A stretch of 43,775 nt of DNA from NCBI GenBank assembly GCA_003818495.1, contig RPRK01000018.1, positions 1-43,775 of the forward strand, read 5' to 3'. The translations under genes and the position numbers were made by a program. A model generated the notes under the pieces. The model was not told the origin of the DNA and ran no database searches. It saw nothing but the letters and a program-made list of their open reading frames with translations. Source of the stretch: Burkholderiales bacterium (GTDB taxonomy: Bacteria; Pseudomonadota; Gammaproteobacteria; Burkholderiales; Burkholderiaceae_E). This document shows, in pieces, positions 17,276 to 26,826 of this stretch (position 1 is the stretch's first letter; the number at the start of each line of letters is the position of its first letter).

Positions 17276-19729
17276 TCAGGAGGCCAGCGTCGCACGGCCG
17301 CGCTCGTCGGCATGCGCGAAGAAGCGCAGCGACAGGCGGTCGGAGAGGGCGGCGGCGCCGTCGGCGATCGCATCGAGCCGCTCCGCGAGCACCTCGTCCG
17401 GCACCAGCGCGGTCGCGTCCTCGAGGGGCCCGAGATCGGCGAGCACCGCCGGCGCCAGGTCCGCGCCCGCGCCGTCGAGCGCGTGATCGATCCGCGCGAG
17501 CACGTCGGCCAGCCCGCGCAGCTGGAACGCGACCGAGCGCGGGTTGGTCTCGTCGCGGATGACGAGGTCGAGCGCGGGCATCCACTCGGGCTGGCCGACG
17601 TAGCGCGACCGGTAGGTGATCGACGAATCGCAGAACTCGAGCAGCCAGTCGAGACCGGCGGAGCGGCCTTCGCGTGCGGCGCACGCCGCGGCCGCGCACA
17701 CCGCGCGCAGCCGCTCGATGCGCCGACCGATCGACATGAAGCGCCAGCCGGTGTCGCGCGTCATGCCGTCGAGCGCGAACCCCGACTGGGTGACCAGACC
17801 GTTGACGATGCGATCGAGCAGGCCCATCGCCAGCGGCAGCTCGCGGAACGCGTCGAAGGCCGGGTCCTGCAGCAGACGGTTGATCGTGCGCCAGTGGTCG
17901 GCCGAGAGCCGGTCACGCAGACCGAAGGCGACCCGCTGGACCTGGTGCAGGGTCGTGCGCAGCCCGCCCATGCGCTCGGCCTCGTAGAGCGCGTCGAGCA
18001 GCGCGGTCTCGGACGGGTCTTCCTCGGTGATCACGCCGAGCGCGCGACCCAGCGCGAGCAGCGGCGCCTGGGCCGCGCGATCGACGTCGTCGTCGACCGA
18101 GAAGCACGGCAACGCGACGCGCAGCAGCCGGGCACCGTCCTCGGCGCGCTCGGAGTAGCGCCCGAGCCAGAAGAGGTTCTCGGCGGCACGCGACGAGAGC
18201 GTCCCCGAGCCGCTGCGCACCAGCTCGTCGGCGCGCACCGTCGAGCGCAGCAGCGTCAGCGCGCCCTCGGGGGGGGCGCTGGCCAGCACCCAGGTGTCCT
18301 TCGAGGCGCCGCCGCGCTGCATCGAGATCACGCGCGCATCGTGCGAGCCGGCCACCCGTGCGAGCCCGCCGGGCATCACGGTCCAGCCGCCGCGCGAGGC
18401 GACCGCGAACACCCGCAGGCCGACCGCGCGTGCGCCGAGGTGCCCGGGTCGCGTGCGGTCGTAGACCGGCGCCTGCGACAGCCGCACGAGTTCCTGCGCG
18501 ATCCATGCCTCGGGGTGGCGCCGGATCCGCGCGGCGAGCGAGCGCGCGCCGGCCGCATCGAGATCCTGGCCGAACACCGGCTCCTCGCGCAGCACCGGAT
18601 CGGCGGGCTTGAACACCAGCTGCGACATCCGCGGCAGCGCGTCGGCGAGCGCGGCCGGCTCGCCCAGCCACCAGGTCGCGATCGACGGCATCTTCAGCGG
18701 TTCGCCGAGCAGTCGTTCGGACAGCCCCGGCAGGAACCCCATCATGGCGCCGGACTCCAGCACGCCCGAGCCGATCGCGTTGGCCACCAGCACCGAGCCG
18801 CGCCGTGCGCAGTCGGTCAGGCCGGGGACGCCGAGCGCCGAGTCGGAGCGCAGTTCGAGCGGATCGCAGAAGTCGTCGTCCTGGCGACGCAGGATCGCAT
18901 GCACGCGGCGCAGACCCTCGACGGTCTTGAGCCACACCTTGCCGCCGCGCACCGCGAGGTCGCTGCCCTCGACCAGCGTGAGGCCCAGATAGCGCGCGAG
19001 GAGCGAATGCTCGGAGTAGGTCTCGTTGTACGGGCCGGGCGTCAGCAGCACGGTGAGCTGCGGGCCGTCGCCGGTGGGCGCGAAGTCGCGCAGGGAGTCG
19101 CGCAGTGCCGCGAAGAAGCCGGCCAGCCGCTGCGCATGCAGGTCGCGGAAGAGGCTCGGGAAGATCCGCGAGACGATCAGCCGGTTTTCGATCGCGTAGC
19201 CCGCGCCCGAGGGGGCCTGGGTCCGGTCGGCGACCACCCACCAGCGTCCGTCGGGCGATCGGGCGAGATCGGCCGCGTAGACCACGAGCGACGGCCGCCC
19301 GGCCGGCATCGCCCCGCAGGCGGCGCGGCGGAACGCGCTGTGCCCGAGGACGAGCCGGGGCGGCAGCAGGCCGTCGGCGAGCAGCTGCTGCGGCCCGTAG
19401 AGATCGCCGAGCACCGCATCGAGCAGCCGCGCGCGCTGCGCCACCGCGGCCTCGATCGCCGGCCATTCGTCGGCGGGGATGATCATCGGCAGCGCGTCGA
19501 GCGCCCAGGGCCGTTCCGCACCCTTGGGGTCGGCGTACATGTTGTACGTCAGGCCGCTGTCGCGGATCTCGCGCTCGATGGTCGCGATCCGATCGCGCAT
19601 GCGCGCCGGCTCGGCCCGCGCGAGCATGTCCACCAGCGGCGCCCAGTGGGGCCGAGGGCGGCCGCCCTCTCCGAGCATCTCGTCGAAGCGGGGCTCGGCG
19701 CGCGGGTACGCGGCGAGCAGGTCACGCAC
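17276..19729 (-). CDS. Circularly permuted ATP-grasp / alpha-E domain fusion protein
   Basis: 817 residues. The N-terminal ~480 residues are the circularly permuted type-2 ATP-grasp domain (DUF404/DUF407 family): GLTYNMYADPKG, GYAIENRLIVSRIFPSLF, YSEHSLLARYLGLTLVEGSD and VFKPADPVL. From about residue 495 an all-helical alpha-E (DUF403) domain begins with SSRAAENLFWLGRYSERAED. In many genomes these are two separate genes; here they are one. ATP-grasp members form amide or peptide bonds through acyl-phosphates, so a peptide-ligation role is inferred. It overlaps the DUF2126 gene by 8 bp and precedes the small transglutaminase by 4 bp. Confidence 0.92.
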   Translation of the reverse strand: MRDLLAAYPRAEPRFDEMLGEGGRPRPHWAPLVDMLARAEPARMRDRIATIEREIRDSGLTYNMYADPKGAERPWALDALPMIIPADEWPAIEAAVAQRARLLDAVLGDLYGPQQLLADGLLPPRLVLGHSAFRRAACGAMPAGRPSLVVYAADLARSPDGRWWVVADRTQAPSGAGYAIENRLIVSRIFPSLFRDLHAQRLAGFFAALRDSLRDFAPTGDGPQLTVLLTPGPYNETYSEHSLLARYLGLTLVEGSDLAVRGGKVWLKTVEGLRRVHAILRRQDDDFCDPLELRSDSALGVPGLTDCARRGSVLVANAIGSGVLESGAMMGFLPGLSERLLGEPLKMPSIATWWLGEPAALADALPRMSQLVFKPADPVLREEPVFGQDLDAAGARSLAARIRRHPEAWIAQELVRLSQAPVYDRTRPGHLGARAVGLRVFAVASRGGWTVMPGGLARVAGSHDARVISMQRGGASKDTWVLASAPPEGALTLLRSTVRADELVRSGSGTLSSRAAENLFWLGRYSERAEDGARLLRVALPCFSVDDDVDRAAQAPLLALGRALGVITEEDPSETALLDALYEAERMGGLRTTLHQVQRVAFGLRDRLSADHWRTINRLLQDPAFDAFRELPLAMGLLDRIVNGLVTQSGFALDGMTRDTGWRFMSIGRRIERLRAVCAAAACAAREGRSAGLDWLLEFCDSSITYRSRYVGQPEWMPALDLVIRDETNPRSVAFQLRGLADVLARIDHALDGAGADLAPAVLADLGPLEDATALVPDEVLAERLDAIADGAAALSDRLSLRFFAHADERGRATLAS

Positions 19730-22700
19730 GCCGCAGGTCCAGCGTGCAGGGGGTCTCGGGGTCGATCCGTGCCGGGCTCGGGTTCATCTCGCCAGGGGTG
19801 TGTCCCATCCTGAAGAAGCGCGCGAGCCGCCGCGCCTCCGCCTCATAGGCGTTGACCGGGAAGGTCTCGTGGTTGCGCCCCCCGGGGTGGGCGACATGAT
19901 ACTGGCAACCCCCCATCGAACGGCGGTTCCAGGTGTCCACAAGATCGACCGTCAGCGGCGCGTGCACGTCGATCGTCGGATGCAGACAGGAGGTCGGCTT
20001 CCAGGCGCGGTAGCGCACGCCGCCGACCTGTGCGCCCTCGGGGCCGACACGCTGCAGCGGTACCGTACGGCCGTTGACGGTCAGCGCGTGGCGCCCTTCG
20101 ATGAGCCCGTGGGCCACGAGTTCAATGCGCTCGAGCGAGGCATCGACGAAACGCACCGTGCCGCCCGCCGCGCCCTCCTCCCCCATCACCGGCCAGGGCT
20201 CGAGGGCCATCCGCAGTTCGACTCGGACGCCCCCCGCCTCGAAGTCGCCGAGCTTCGGAAATCGGAACTCCCAGTGCGGCGCGAACCACTCGAGCTCGAA
20301 CGGATAGCCGTGCGCGCGCAGGTCGTCGATGACCTCGCGAAGGTCCTCGCGCACATGGGTCGGCAGCATGAAGCGGTCGTGCAGCGCGGTGCCCCAGCGC
20401 GGCAGGCGCTCGGGCCGCAGCGGCGAGCGCCAGAAGCGCGCCACCAGCGCGCGCAGCAGCAGCATCTGCACGAGGCTCATGCGGGCGTGCGGCGGCATCT
20501 CGAAGCCGCGCAGTTCGAGCAGTCCGAGACGCCCGCTCGCGGAGTCCGGGGAGTACAGCTTGTCGATGCAGAACTCGGCGCGGTGCGTGTTGCCGGTCAC
20601 GTCGACCAGCAGGTTGCGCAGCACGCGGTCGAGCAGCCAGGGCGGGCAGGCCTGCTCGCCGAGCGCCTGCAGCCGCGCGATCTCCGAGAACGCGATCTCG
20701 AGCTCGCGGACCGAGTCGTGGCGGGCCTCGTCGATCCGGGGAGCCTGGCTGGTGGGGCCGATGAACAGGCCCGAGAACAGGTACGACAGCGACGGGTGCG
20801 CGAGCCACCACGCGATGAGGCTGGCGAGCAGGTCGGGGCGCCGCAGGAAGGGCGAGTCGGCCGGCGTGTCGCCGCCGAGCACGACGTGGTTGCCGCCACC
20901 GGTGCCGACGTGACGCCCGTCGAGCATGAACTTCTCGGTCGAGAGCCGCGTCTGGTGGGCGGCGTCGTAGAGCGCCGTGGTGCGCGAGGCGAGTTCGTCC
21001 CAGCTCGAGGCCGGTGCGACGTTGACCTCGATCACGCCCGGGTCGGGAGTGATCCGCAGGACCGCGAGGCGCGGATCGCGCGGCGGCTCGTAGCCTTCGA
21101 ACACGACCCGCAGGCCGGTGTCCCGGGCGGTCGCCTCGACCGCTGCGACGAGCTGCAGGTATTCGTCGAGATTGGCCGCGGGCGGCATGAAGACGTAGAG
21201 CCGACCGTCGCGCGGCTCGATGCAGAGCGCGGTGCGTGCGACGCCGGCATAGGAGCCGCCCGCCGCGCTGCCCTGCCCGTCCGCGGCGTCACGCTCGATC
21301 GGCTGCGACGCGGTCCGTGCACCGGCCGTGGCGCGCGCGGCGAGCGCCGGCTGCGGACGGGCCCCGGCCCCCGCGGGCATCGTCGGATCGAGCGCCTGCG
21401 TGCGGCCGTCGCGCGCGGGGATCGTCCAGGCGCCCGCCGTCGGCAGCAGCGCAGCGTGGCCCGGCAGCGGCGCCTCGGGCTGCATCGGGTCGGCCGCGTG
21501 GATCCACGGATACTCGTTCGGCGCCACCCAGGGCAGCGACCCGAGGGGCAGCCGGTAGCCGATCGCCGAGTCTCCCGGCGCGAGGTAGCAGCGCCGCGTG
21601 CGCAGCGGCCAGCCGGTGGCCTGCCACAGCTGCTGCGGCTGGGTGACCGACGGACCGCGGCGCGCAGCGGGATTCGGCGTCATCGGCAGGATCCAGCCCA
21701 CCGGTGCGTCGAGGCCGCGCTCGAAGACCCGCGCGAGCCGCTCGCGCTCCATCGGGTCATCGAGCTTGGAGTCCGCGGGGTCCACGTTGACCGGCAGCTG
21801 GAGCTCGCGCTTCGAGAAGTGCCACGGATCCTCGTACGCCTCGAACGCGAGGCCGGCATCGAGTCCGAGGCGGGTCGCCACGCCGGTGACCAGCGCGCGC
21901 GCCTCGTCGATCCCGGCGGCGTCGACGACATCGGGCGACGCGCCGAAGGCCCCTCCGCCGGCCTCGGAGGCGAGGACCGACGGATCGGACACGATCGGCT
22001 GCCCGTCCTTGCGCCAGAACCAGTTGAGGGACCAGCGCGGCAGCTGCTCGCCCGGGTACCACTTGCCCTGGCCGAAATGGGGCAGCCCGTGGCGGCCGTG
22101 CTGCGCGGCCATCCGTTCGAGCAGCTCGCCCGACAGGCGCCGCTTGTCCGGCCCCATCGCCTCGGTGTTCCACTCCGCGCCGTCGCGGTCGTCGATCGAG
22201 ACGAAGGTCGGCTCGCCACCTTGGGTCAGCCGCACGTCGCCCGCGACCAGATCGGCGTCGACCCGGCGGCCGAGCGCGTCGATCGCCTCCCATTGCATGT
22301 CGTCGTACGGCTTCGTGACGCGCGGCGCCTCGAACGCACGGCGCACGGACATGGTGTGCGTGAAGACGCACTCGGCGGGCTCGACGAGACCGCTGACCGG
22401 CGCCGCCGACGACGGCTCGGGCGTGCAGGCGACCGGCACGTGACCCTCGCCGGCGAGCAGGCCGGACGTCGGGTCCAGGCCGATCCACCCGGCGCCCGGC
22501 AGGTAGACCTCGCACCATGCGTGCAGGTCGGTGAAGTCGCGCTCGGCGCCGGACGGACCGTCGAGCGACTTGACGTCGGGGACGAGCTGGATGAGGTACC
22601 CGGAGACGAAGCGTGCCGCCAGGCCGAGATGGCGCAGCAGCTGCACCAGCAGCCAGGCCGAGTCGCGGCAGGAGCCCGAGCCGTTGACCAGCGTCTGCTC

Positions 22701-23207
22701 GGGCGTCTGCACGCCCGGCTCCATGCGGATCAGGTAGGCGACCTCCTCCTGGAGGCGCTGGTTCAGCGCGACGAGGAAGTCGATCGTCTGCATCGGCTCG
22801 CGCGGCACGGCGGCGAGCCGCCGGGCGAACGCGGGCGTCGCTTCGGTGCGCACGAGGTAGGGCTCGAGCTCGTGGCGCTGCGCGGCGTCGTACTCGAACG
22901 GAAAGCGCTCGGCGTAGGGCTCGAGGAAGAAGTCGAACGGGTTGAAGACCGCCATCTCGGCGACGAGGTCGATCTCGATGCGGAGTTCGCGCGTGCGCTC
23001 GGGAAACACCAGCCGCGCGAGCCAGTTCGACTGAGGGTCCTGCTGCCAGTTCAGGAAGTGCTGAGCGGGCTCGACCCGCATCGAGTACGACAGGATGCGG
23101 GTGCGCGAGTGCGGGGCGGGCCGCAGCCGCACGACCTGGGGGCCGAGCGCGACCGGACGGTCGTAGGCGTAGTGGCTGACGTGATTCAGCGCGACGTGGA
23201 TCGACAA
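19722..23207 (-). CDS. DUF2126 transglutaminase family protein
   Basis: 1161 residues from a TTG at 23207 (SIHVALNHVSHYAYDRPVALG), preceded by GGAG at 9 nt. No ATG fits, and the long track ORF that starts at 25160 is a shadow upstream of this. Residues ~1-290 are a transglutaminase domain with Cys in NGSGSCRDSAWLLVQLLRHLG, His in DLHAWCEVYL and Asp in IGLDPTSG. Residues ~350-1150 are the DUF2126 region, including VHVGTGGGNHV-like sequence (GRHVGTGGGNHVVLGG) and QPIVSDPSVL. It is first in the three-gene set with the ATP-grasp/alpha-E fusion and the smaller transglutaminase. Function is unknown. Confidence 0.9.
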   Translation of the reverse strand: MSIHVALNHVSHYAYDRPVALGPQVVRLRPAPHSRTRILSYSMRVEPAQHFLNWQQDPQSNWLARLVFPERTRELRIEIDLVAEMAVFNPFDFFLEPYAERFPFEYDAAQRHELEPYLVRTEATPAFARRLAAVPREPMQTIDFLVALNQRLQEEVAYLIRMEPGVQTPEQTLVNGSGSCRDSAWLLVQLLRHLGLAARFVSGYLIQLVPDVKSLDGPSGAERDFTDLHAWCEVYLPGAGWIGLDPTSGLLAGEGHVPVACTPEPSSAAPVSGLVEPAECVFTHTMSVRRAFEAPRVTKPYDDMQWEAIDALGRRVDADLVAGDVRLTQGGEPTFVSIDDRDGAEWNTEAMGPDKRRLSGELLERMAAQHGRHGLPHFGQGKWYPGEQLPRWSLNWFWRKDGQPIVSDPSVLASEAGGGAFGASPDVVDAAGIDEARALVTGVATRLGLDAGLAFEAYEDPWHFSKRELQLPVNVDPADSKLDDPMERERLARVFERGLDAPVGWILPMTPNPAARRGPSVTQPQQLWQATGWPLRTRRCYLAPGDSAIGYRLPLGSLPWVAPNEYPWIHAADPMQPEAPLPGHAALLPTAGAWTIPARDGRTQALDPTMPAGAGARPQPALAARATAGARTASQPIERDAADGQGSAAGGSYAGVARTALCIEPRDGRLYVFMPPAANLDEYLQLVAAVEATARDTGLRVVFEGYEPPRDPRLAVLRITPDPGVIEVNVAPASSWDELASRTTALYDAAHQTRLSTEKFMLDGRHVGTGGGNHVVLGGDTPADSPFLRRPDLLASLIAWWLAHPSLSYLFSGLFIGPTSQAPRIDEARHDSVRELEIAFSEIARLQALGEQACPPWLLDRVLRNLLVDVTGNTHRAEFCIDKLYSPDSASGRLGLLELRGFEMPPHARMSLVQMLLLRALVARFWRSPLRPERLPRWGTALHDRFMLPTHVREDLREVIDDLRAHGYPFELEWFAPHWEFRFPKLGDFEAGGVRVELRMALEPWPVMGEEGAAGGTVRFVDASLERIELVAHGLIEGRHALTVNGRTVPLQRVGPEGAQVGGVRYRAWKPTSCLHPTIDVHAPLTVDLVDTWNRRSMGGCQYHVAHPGGRNHETFPVNAYEAEARRLARFFRMGHTPGEMNPSPARIDPETPCTLDLRRA

Positions 23208-23380
23208 GGGGCGATGCTCCGGGACGGCCGCGTTCAGCCGGCCCGATGCCGACCTGCGCAGCCGGTCACCCTCGACGCAAGCGGCGTGCCACCTCGGCGG
23301 TGCGCGGGCGGGCACCGCTGCGGGGCGGTTCCCGATGGTAGCGCACCGCGACGGCGCGCACGCACCGCGGGGTCGCGCGC

Positions 23381-25699
23381 TCAGCGGGCCGCGATCGTCG
23401 CCTCGAGTGCGCGGGCCACCTGAGGCACGTCGATCGCCGCCATGCACGGACATTCGGGCGAGCCGCGGGGACAGCGCACGCAGGCCTCGCTCGGGGCGAC
23501 GAGGGTGCGCACCCGAGGCCCGAGCGGGCCCCAGCGGGCGGTGTCCATGCCCGGGAGGTCGACGAAGAGCCCGAGGGTCGGCGCGCCCGACAGCGCAGCG
23601 AGGTGCATCGGTCCGGTGCTGTTGGACAGCACCGCGTCCAGGCGCGGCAGCGTTCGCAGCAGATCGGGAATGGAGAACCCGCGGGTCGCGTCGGTCACCT
23701 GGGGCAGCGCGAACAGCGCCGGTGCCGCCTCGCGCAGTGCTGCGCCCTCGGCGGGGGTGCCGTTGATCACGAAGTTGAAGCGGCCGGCGGGCATCGCCTC
23801 GATCAGCGCGAGATAGTGACGCAGCGGCCACTCCTTGCCGTTGCCGTTCGAGCGGACCTGCAGCAGCACGTTGGCGACCCCCTCGCGCAGCGGCCAGGCG
23901 CGCGCGACCGGCGCGGCGGCGGGCGGCGCGTCGTCTGCGGCGCCGGTCGCCGCAGCGGACGCGGTGGCCTCGTCCGGCGGCGCGAGCCCGGCCAGCGGCC
24001 ACAGCGCGTCGCGACTCAGGTCGGTGTCCGCGACGAACGGAGCGAGCAGCCTCAGGTTGAGCTGCGCCTCGTGCGCCGACGACCCGCGACGCCGCACGAA
24101 CGGGCGCAGCGTGCACCAGCGCCAGTGGAACCAGCGGCGCGCGGTGCCGACCCGGACGGGCACGCCCGCCCGCGCCGCGGCACGGGCCAGCGGCTCGGAC
24201 GGGAACGCGAACACGATCGCATCGGGTCGCAGCGCGAGCAGGTCCCGCTCGAACGCGGCCGCATCGGTGACCACCACGACGCCATCGACGTGCCGCGACG
24301 CCGAGGCGACGTCGCGCGCGTAGCCGCGCACCGCGAAGTGCACCGTGCAGCCGGGCCGCTCGCGCTTGAGCAGACCCGCCATCGGCAGCGCGAGTGCCAC
24401 GTCGCCGAGATTGTCGTGCCGCACGATCACGAACGAGCGCGCCTGCGCGGGACCGTGCTCGCGGCGCGCCTGCGCATGGCGACCCGCCACGAGCGCCAGC
24501 AGCAGGCCGAACAGGTAGCCGGTCCAGCCCAGGTTGAGCAGACAGTTGGCCATCCCCGCGCTCACGTAGAGCACGACGAAGCCGCGCGTGACCCAGCGCC
24601 AGTGGTCGTCGAAGGCCCCGGCGACGCGCCACAGCGCGATCAGCCCGCCCACCAGCAGCAGCAGGCCCGTCAGGCCGAGTTCCGCACCGACGTAGAGGAA
24701 TTCCTGGTGCGGGTCGTGGAAGAGTTCCGCCGGTTCGCGGCCCTTGGCCGCGTAGGCCTGGGCCGACAGCACCGGATACGCGTCGATGCCGGCGCCGAGC
24801 AGCGGCGCGTCCGCCAGCATCCGCGCGGCGTTGCCCCACATCTCCAGGCGTTCGCCGGTGGCGTTCTGCGCGCCCGCCTGCCGGTAGGCGTCGATGTCGG
24901 ACAGCGTGGCGCCCAGCCGCGCGTTCATCCACGCGCCGGAGGCGACGACGGCGGCCACCGCGACCAACCCCAGGGCGAGGCCGCGCATCCGGAATCGCGC
25001 ATGCAGCAGGTAGAGCAGCAGCCCGCAGACGACCAGCGTTCCCGTGCGACCCTTGAGCAGCCACATCACGTCGATCGCGGTCACGACCGCGATCACCACG
25101 AGACCGATCCGGGCCCGCCGCGGCAGCGGGCGCTGGAACAGCGCGGTGCCGGCGGCCCACAGGAGCAGCGGGCCGAGCTGGATCGCCTGCCGGATCCGGT
25201 CGCTGAACACGTAGGCGTCGCCGTACAGGATGCCGAAGGGGTCACGGCTGGCCCGCGCGAAGGGCAAGGGATGGGCGGCCTGGATCAGGCTCAGCACGAG
25301 CACGACCCCGAGCACGACCAGCAGCGTGCGCCACGTCCGCTCGCGCCACACCGGATCGGCCAGCACCGGCATGAAGAGCAAGGGCATCGCCAGCACGCGA
25401 TAGCTGCCGAGCTGCTGGGCGCCCTCGCGCAGCGGCGCCGCGGTCCATGCGAGGCTCGCCGCATACAGCGCGAAGAGCGCGAGGGCACCGATCACCACCG
25501 GCTCGCGCAGGCTGCGCGCCAGGGTCCCGCGGTCGAGCAGCGCGACGACGCAGAAGGCCAGCACGCCGCACCAGAAGAACAGGTTGAACGGCGCCTTGCC
25601 CAGCGGCGCGAAGGCGGCGCAGCCGACCGCGCAGGCACCGAGCACCGCGTGCGCGCGGCCGAGGGCCGCGCTCGAGACCCCGCTCGCCGGCGCGTTCAC
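23381..25699 (-). CDS. O-antigen ligase (WaaL/Wzy_C) fused to glycosyltransferase family 9
   Basis: 772 residues. Residues ~1-415 are polytopic with about ten hydrophobic helices and the Wzy_C-type periplasmic loop with a conserved His (DPHQEFLYVGAELGLTG) and a GERLEMWGNAARML segment. A short polar linker (RHAQARREHGPAQARS) leads to a full cytoplasmic GT9/heptosyltransferase domain: FVIVRHDNLGDVALALPM, NGKEWPLRHYLALIE, SNSTGPMHLAALSG, and the C-terminal Cys cluster CVRCPRGSPECPCM. Both act in lipopolysaccharide assembly, but on opposite membrane faces. The start overlaps the upstream peptidase stop by 4 bp. The reading frame is open throughout the joint. Confidence 0.88.
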   Translation of the reverse strand: MNAPASGVSSAALGRAHAVLGACAVGCAAFAPLGKAPFNLFFWCGVLAFCVVALLDRGTLARSLREPVVIGALALFALYAASLAWTAAPLREGAQQLGSYRVLAMPLLFMPVLADPVWRERTWRTLLVVLGVVLVLSLIQAAHPLPFARASRDPFGILYGDAYVFSDRIRQAIQLGPLLLWAAGTALFQRPLPRRARIGLVVIAVVTAIDVMWLLKGRTGTLVVCGLLLYLLHARFRMRGLALGLVAVAAVVASGAWMNARLGATLSDIDAYRQAGAQNATGERLEMWGNAARMLADAPLLGAGIDAYPVLSAQAYAAKGREPAELFHDPHQEFLYVGAELGLTGLLLLVGGLIALWRVAGAFDDHWRWVTRGFVVLYVSAGMANCLLNLGWTGYLFGLLLALVAGRHAQARREHGPAQARSFVIVRHDNLGDVALALPMAGLLKRERPGCTVHFAVRGYARDVASASRHVDGVVVVTDAAAFERDLLALRPDAIVFAFPSEPLARAAARAGVPVRVGTARRWFHWRWCTLRPFVRRRGSSAHEAQLNLRLLAPFVADTDLSRDALWPLAGLAPPDEATASAAATGAADDAPPAAAPVARAWPLREGVANVLLQVRSNGNGKEWPLRHYLALIEAMPAGRFNFVINGTPAEGAALREAAPALFALPQVTDATRGFSIPDLLRTLPRLDAVLSNSTGPMHLAALSGAPTLGLFVDLPGMDTARWGPLGPRVRTLVAPSEACVRCPRGSPECPCMAAIDVPQVARALEATIAAR

Positions 25700-26826
25700 G
25701 ACGCCCGCCCCGCGGGGGCCGCCCCGGGCGCCGTCGTGGCGTCGTCGGACGCCGGGCGACCGCCGAGCGCGCGCAGGCGGGCGTCGCGGGCGGCCTTCGG
25801 CAGCGCGGCCAGATCGCGCACCGCGGCGTAGAAGGCGGGCAGGTCACCGCCGCCCTGCGCGAGCAGGGCCCGGAAGGCGGGCAGCAGGTCGTTGTAGGCG
25901 CCGACGGCCGCGAGCTGCGGGTTGGTCGGCCCCTGCGCGAAGAACCGGTCGTAGCCCGCATAGCCGCCCCAGCTCGCCTTGAGCTGGGCGTACTCGGACC
26001 GGAGCGCATCGAAGGTGCTGCGCTTCGCGAGGCGCTTCGCGTCGTCGTCGGCCTCGCGGGCATAGACCGCGTTCAAGGCCTCCTTGTAGCGGCGCAGCAG
26101 TGCGACGAAGGCGAGGCGACGCGCAGCGTGTTCGCGGTAGACCCGTTCGACGGCGGCATCCGCGCGATGCGCGAGCCAGCGCTCGACGCCGGCCTCCTCG
26201 ACGGCGGTCGCGAACGACTCGTTGAAGGTGGTGTCGCCCGACACGTACAGCACCTGATGGGCGAGCTCGTGGAAGACGAGCCGCGCCAGCTCGGCCTCGG
26301 GGTACTGGATGAAGGTGGACAGCAGCGGATCGTCGAACCAGCCGAGCGTCGAGTAGGCCGGGACGCCGCCGACATGGGCCTCGAGACCGCGATCGCGCAG
26401 CGAGGCCGCGAAGCGCTCGGCCGTCTCGCGATCGTAGTAGCCGCGGTAGGCGACGCAGCCGGCCACCGGGAAGCACCAGCGCTCGAGCGTCAGCGACAGC
26501 TCGGGGGTGGCGAAGACGTTCCACAGCACGAAGGGGCGCTGCACGTCGGTGTAGCCGGTGTAGCTGCCGTTGGCGGGCAGGCCCAGCTCGCGGCTGGCGA
26601 AGGCCCGGATCTCCAGGGCGCGCGCGAGCCGCACGCGCAGCGCCGGTTCGGTCGCCGGATCGGCGAGCAGCTCATCGACCGGCCTGCGCCGGTTGATGAG
26701 CTCGAGATGCCCGACCATCGATTGCCAGTAGTAGCCGGGCCCGTCGGTGGTGGCCGCACAGCCGCCGAGCGCCGCGATCAGGACGAGCGCCGCGGCCGCC
26801 GCGGCTACCGGTCCGCGCTCACGCAT
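25696..26826 (-). CDS. Putative zinc aminopeptidase, lipoprotein (COG4324-like)
   Basis: 376 residues. The start MRERGPVAAAAAALVLIAALGGC is a lipoprotein signal with lipobox LGGC, so the protein is probably lipid-anchored. The zinc site is HELAH in FHELAHQVLYVSGD with a following NESFATAVEEAG that supplies the third ligand Glu, as in gluzincins. WNVFATPELSL and GYYDRETAERFA are typical of the predicted-aminopeptidase family COG4324. Its natural substrate is unknown. The start ATG lies in the last unit of a 12-bp repeat and overlaps the upstream molybdoenzyme gene by 8 bp; no Shine-Dalgarno is visible, so coupling is likely. Confidence 0.85.
   Translation of the reverse strand: MRERGPVAAAAAALVLIAALGGCAATTDGPGYYWQSMVGHLELINRRRPVDELLADPATEPALRVRLARALEIRAFASRELGLPANGSYTGYTDVQRPFVLWNVFATPELSLTLERWCFPVAGCVAYRGYYDRETAERFAASLRDRGLEAHVGGVPAYSTLGWFDDPLLSTFIQYPEAELARLVFHELAHQVLYVSGDTTFNESFATAVEEAGVERWLAHRADAAVERVYREHAARRLAFVALLRRYKEALNAVYAREADDDAKRLAKRSTFDALRSEYAQLKASWGGYAGYDRFFAQGPTNPQLAAVGAYNDLLPAFRALLAQGGGDLPAFYAAVRDLAALPKAARDARLRALGGRPASDDATTAPGAAPAGRAS

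Noticed and set aside
17312-23423. Very long plus-strand ORFs (833 and 1314 codons) opposite the transglutaminase and ATP-grasp genes
   Set aside because: Their translations are Arg/His/Gly/Ala-rich without domains, while the minus strand encodes recognisable families. They are GC-driven antisense shadows; the same holds for 37-1323 plus, 14637-16259 minus, 31222-32529 minus and 41242-43593 minus.
23208-25160. Extension of the DUF2126 ORF to the track start at 25160 (1812 aa)
   Set aside because: The upstream part is Arg/Ala-rich shadow of the ligase/GT9 gene on the same strand. Family homology begins at SIHVALNHVSHYAYD, and a TTG with GGAG fits the start.
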